Source: Okeania sp. KiyG1
GTDB taxonomy: Bacteria; Cyanobacteriota; Cyanobacteriia; Cyanobacteriales; Microcoleaceae
DNA: 62,122 nucleotides
Direction: 5' to 3'
Assembly (NCBI RefSeq): GCF_014132355.1
Contig: NZ_BLZO01000026.1
Span: 1-62,122 of the forward strand
Shown: positions 59,378 to 62,122 of the stretch, piece after piece
Layout of the letters: every line of letters begins with the position of its first letter
Position numbering within the stretch: the stretch's first letter is position 1
Program-made: the position numbers and the translations under genes
Notes under the pieces: generated by a model
Told to the model about the DNA's origin: nothing
Seen by the model: only the letters and a program-made list of their open reading frames with translations
Database searches by the model: none

Positions 59378-60243
59378 TATTGTTGGTAATTGGTCATTTC
59401 AGTTATCAGTTATCAGTTATCAGTTATCAGTTATCAGTTATCAGTTAGCCTCCTCCGGAGGAACTGCGTTAACAGTACTTCTGTAATAAGGAGGCTTGAA
59501 ATTTGGAATATTCTCTTTTCTCTTACTCCCTTCCCGCTAGAAGATTACCGAATAATTAATAATTAATAATTAATAATTAAATAATTCGCGCCTTGAAGCC
59601 TCCCCTTTTAAGGGGAAATAAAGAAATAATATTTCCTTATATTCAATCAAGGACGGTTTTAACCAGAGGTAATTATCAATTATCCATTATCCATTATCAA
59701 TTAATGAACTAGCAAAATTAGGCTATAAACTATATGCTGCAAGGATTTACTGATTAGAATTTTGCACCTGGAAGGGAGTAGTCGAGAGATGGCGAGTTTT
59801 CTTCACCATCTCTCGACCGCTTTTTATCTCCTTAAAAGCAGAGGCTTTAGACCAGAATTTTTCGGTAATGATTAAATGATAATTTTCAACAGTTTAAATA
59901 GTGCTTGTTAGTTTGATGCTGTAGAGGATAAAAATTTGTCTAGCATCTAATAAAAAAAAGGCTGTTTTGCAGAAATTGAACGCGAATACTCACTACTAAA
60001 TTTCGTCATTTCAGTTATCAGTTAGCCTCCTATAATCGGAACTAAGAAAGTCATTACCTCTTACTTCAACTAGAGGTTTTAAATCTAGAATATTCTCTTT
60101 TTTATCCCCTTAAAAGGGGAGATTATTGACCATAATTTTTCGGTCATAACTAATTATCAAAATATTATAAATTTTGGATAAAAATTAATTTGTATTGTAT
60201 CATAAATATTGTTTTATTTAGAGTGTATTGCTTATTCAACATT
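59378..60243. other. Gene-free stretch of heptamer and palindromic repeats
   Basis: TCAGTTA heptamers (59397-59448), two or three TTACCGAA-type elements (59450-59545; 59546-59700; 60006-60150) and a hairpin GATGGCGAG...CCATCTCTCGAC (59780-59818). No gene. Confidence 0.5.
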
Positions 60244-60660
60244 ATGGTCAATTTGAATACTAACGATCGTCTGAAGCGAGATATACTAACAAATTCTCAA
60301 GTAATTGCTGTTGTGGGTCATTCCGATAAACCAATTCGTACTAGCTATCAAATAGCTAGATTTTTACGAGAGGTAGGTTATAAAGTTTATCCTGTTAATC
60401 CAGTAGTTAAAGAAATTGATGGTCAACCTAGTTATCCTGCTTTAACAGATATTCCTGAACCTGTGGATATTGTTAATGTTTTCCGCAGTTCCGAATATTT
60501 ACCAGAAATAGTAGAATCAGCGATCGCTATCCATGCCAAAACTATTTGGACTCAGCTAGACGTTAAAGATTGGCAGTCAGCAAATAAAGCATTAGATGCA
60601 GGTTTAAATTTAGCAATGGATGTTTGTATTAAAGTTGAGTATTTGCGACTTCTTGGCTAA
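60244..60660 (+). CDS. CoA-binding domain protein (YccU-like)
   Basis: The start is placed at ATG 60244 (MVNLNTNDRLKRDILTNSQV), where homology begins; the frame runs up to a TTG at 60190 through unrelated sequence. 138 residues with a Rossmann fold: 'VIAVVGHSDKPIRTSYQIAR', 'YKVYPVNPVVKEIDGQPSYP', 'PVDIVNVFRSSEYLPEIV' and 'MDVCIKVEYLRLL'. This matches CoA_binding_2 proteins, single-domain relatives of succinyl-CoA synthetase alpha. They bind CoA or acyl-CoA; a specific reaction is not known. Complete. Confidence 0.85.
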   Translation: MVNLNTNDRLKRDILTNSQVIAVVGHSDKPIRTSYQIARFLREVGYKVYPVNPVVKEIDGQPSYPALTDIPEPVDIVNVFRSSEYLPEIVESAIAIHAKTIWTQLDVKDWQSANKALDAGLNLAMDVCIKVEYLRLLG

Positions 60661-60763
60661 TAATTTGCCGATCTTTATCTAGTGCAAGATGGCGAAAATA
60701 ACTGGTTACAAAATCCTCAAACAATTACAAATCAAAAATGATTGACTTTTAAATGCATGACTT

Positions 60764-61489
60764 TTAACTTCCGCGTAGCGGCATTAATCTTTTGCCCAGA
60801 AAAAGTAAAAATCCATAGGCAACTAAATTTTCACCAATTAGTTCAAACAATTCTTCAAAAGCAATGCGAACTTTTTCAATAAAACTCATTAAAAAATCTT
60901 GTGTAAATAATAAACTGAACAAAGGTTGAGCAATATCTTTAAAAATTTCAGCTCCAAATCCTCCAATAGCAAAAATCAACATTCCTAGTAGTGCTAAAAA
61001 AGTTTCTCGACGATAGGAACGCCACAAGAATTTTAAGTCTGAGTAAAAGACAATCAAAGGCATAATAAAAATAACTATATATATTTGCAGCCAACCACGT
61101 TCCCCCAACCAAGGAAGCCAGTTTTTTAGTTGTAGATGAATTTTAAATACTGCATCAATAGCACCATAAATTAGGAGCAGAGCAAAGGTTAATTTAAACC
61201 AATGAGAAGGGGGAATTTGAGAATGCCATTCTTTGAAAAGTAATATCAAAGGTATCAATCCAATTATCAATAAATTTAATGCTTGTAAGAGAGAAGAAAT
61301 AGTCATTTGACCGTTCATGTCAAATAGGGGATATGATTTACCACTAACCAAGATACTGCCAAGATAAATTAGAACTAATAAAAATTCAAAAATAATGAAG
61401 AAAACCAGCAGAAAATTTAGAGTTTTTTGGTATGGCAATATAGCTTTCCCTAGGCTACGCCAACTCTGAAAATTGTTAAGGTCGAGCAT
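60764..61489 (-). CDS. Hypothetical multispan membrane protein
   Basis: 241 residues with about six hydrophobic segments ('LNFLLVFFIIFEFLLVLIYL', 'LLQALNLLIIGLIPLILLF', 'FKLTFALLLIYGAIDAVF', 'IYIVIFIMPLIVFY', 'LLGMLIFAIGGFGAEIF', 'NLVAYGFLLFLGKRL'). An amphipathic acidic loop 'KVRIAFEELFELIGE' precedes the last helix. No family recognised. The final MPLRGS and stop overlap a repeat-like CCGCGTAGCGGCATT, so the C-terminus may have been trimmed by repeat insertion. Confidence 0.65.
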   Translation of the reverse strand: MLDLNNFQSWRSLGKAILPYQKTLNFLLVFFIIFEFLLVLIYLGSILVSGKSYPLFDMNGQMTISSLLQALNLLIIGLIPLILLFKEWHSQIPPSHWFKLTFALLLIYGAIDAVFKIHLQLKNWLPWLGERGWLQIYIVIFIMPLIVFYSDLKFLWRSYRRETFLALLGMLIFAIGGFGAEIFKDIAQPLFSLLFTQDFLMSFIEKVRIAFEELFELIGENLVAYGFLLFLGKRLMPLRGS

Positions 61490-61528
61490 TATGATTAAAC
61501 TGTTCGGTATTTAAACTATAGCAATATG

Positions 61529-61711
61529 GGCGTTGCTGAATTGAAGTATGAATGTGCGATTGTTTGGTTATGCTCAAGCCACAGCGCATCCCCCGTTCAA
61601 CAAAAAGCGCAGCAACATCTGGCTTCCCCCTTTTCAAGGGGGACTTTTAGAGTTTTATTCCCCCCAATTTTGGGGGGCTAGGGGGGCCAAATCATACCAA
61701 TCAGCAACGTC
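61529..61711. mobile_element. MITE with GGCGTTGCTGAAT ends and 8-bp duplication GCAATATG
   Basis: Ends are GGCGTTGCTGAATTG and AATCAGCAACGTC. There is a perfect 8-bp repeat GCAATATG at 61521-61528 and 61712-61719. It shares TGCGATTGTTTGGTT and TTTTAGAGTTTTATTCCCCC with the copy nested at 49859. Confidence 0.9.
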
Positions 61712-61881
61712 GCAATATGATTTTAGAGCATTGCTGAATTAAGGTATGAAAGTAGGTTTATAGGGAATAGGAAATAGGGAATAGTTAATATTAACAAGTA
61801 GTTCAAACCATCCAAAATACAAAATCCAAAATATAAAATTATCGGCATTGCTGAAGCGCGTGTATGATATTAATCTTAATT

Positions 61882-62070
61882 AGGGCTTGCTGATTAAATC
61901 TCAAAGCATTTATAGATAAAGGTTGTAGCCTTTTTAGCTCTGGAAAAAGTACCTAGTTTTTAGCTCTTTATGCTCAAAAAGTCAGCATTTTGGGCAGGAG
62001 AGTAGCCCAAAAATTACTCCCCTACTCCCCTACTCCCCTACTCCTTAAAAAAGACTTTTTCAGCAAACCC
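61882..62070. mobile_element. Element with AGGGCTTGCTGA inverted ends
   Basis: Begins AGGGCTTGCTGATTAAATCT and ends ACTTTTTCAGCAAACCC. TAATT occurs at 61877-61881 and 62071-62075. The interior has CCCTACT heptamers. The remaining bases to 62122 are GGAGTCAGGAGG-type repeat. Confidence 0.7.
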
Positions 62071-62122
62071 TAATTATTTAGGAGTCAGGAGGGAAGAAAT
62101 AAGAGGAAAGAGTAGTAGAAGA

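Overview
The window looks like a piece of chromosome from a filamentous, non-unicellular cyanobacterium of the Trichodesmium/Okeania/Oscillatoria type. The reasons are: abundant HIP1 sites (GCGATCGC), an AT-rich background, low coding density, magnesium chelatase subunits (ChlH-like and ChlD), a GUN4 domain, a cyanobacterial-type tmRNA tag (ANNIVPFARKQVAVA), DUF29/DUF6887/DUF4126 proteins and a cyanobacterial STK. Assignment below phylum level is inference only.

Layout. 1-2432: 3' part of a large secreted protein with Kre9/KNH-like domains. 2.4-5.0 kb: small broken genes cut by miniature inverted-repeat elements (MITEs). 5.0-6.9 kb: exported HEAT-repeat protein. 7.1-10.5 kb: a 3.4-kb tandem array of about 40 units of ~80 bp, each with a dyad and most with a HIP1 site. 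10.7-13.3 kb: peptidase-containing ABC exporter next to a double-glycine peptide with a Gly/Tyr/Arg-rich core. 14.3-16.0 kb: RTX protein with a 624-bp internal duplication. 16.7-20.8 kb: a ChlH paralogue with two homopolymer frameshifts and intergenic-type repeats inside the coding sequence. 21-24 kb: a graveyard of toxin-antitoxin genes, two of them split by IS66-like MITEs with 8-bp target duplications. 24-32.2 kb: three related STAND/AAA-type NTPase genes, the last fusing NTPase, TPR, a membrane helix and an extracytoplasmic ligand-binding domain. 32.2-46 kb: GT39-like membrane glycosyltransferase, higBA, DUF4126 protein, a sigma factor with an unusual N-terminal extension, a VWA protein, an LpxB-related protein and a membrane Ser/Thr kinase. 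46.25-46.64 kb: ssrA. 47.1-47.35 kb: a duplicated candidate small RNA. 47.7-53.3 kb: chlD followed by a macro-SLOG-GUN4-pentapeptide-REC-REC protein. 53.8-61.5 kb: M48 protease, NTF2-like protein, TM2 protein, alpha-hydroxyacid oxidase, CoA-binding protein and a membrane protein.

Two themes run through the window. First, the intergenic DNA is dominated by at least seven families of short non-autonomous elements, several with clear target-site duplications (TNA 3 bp; 5 bp; 8 bp), and many carry heptanucleotide tandem repeats. Second, six otherwise intact or recognisable genes are interrupted by single-base changes in short homopolymers (about 3640, 20140 and 20205, 28102, 33768, 37720, 52781). 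This pattern suggests either sequencing error or real drift. I describe those genes as whole reading units.

Most promising as undescribed systems: the macro-SLOG-GUN4-REC protein, the NTPase/ligand-receptor cluster, the dyad array, and the Gly/Tyr/Arg peptide with its exporter.
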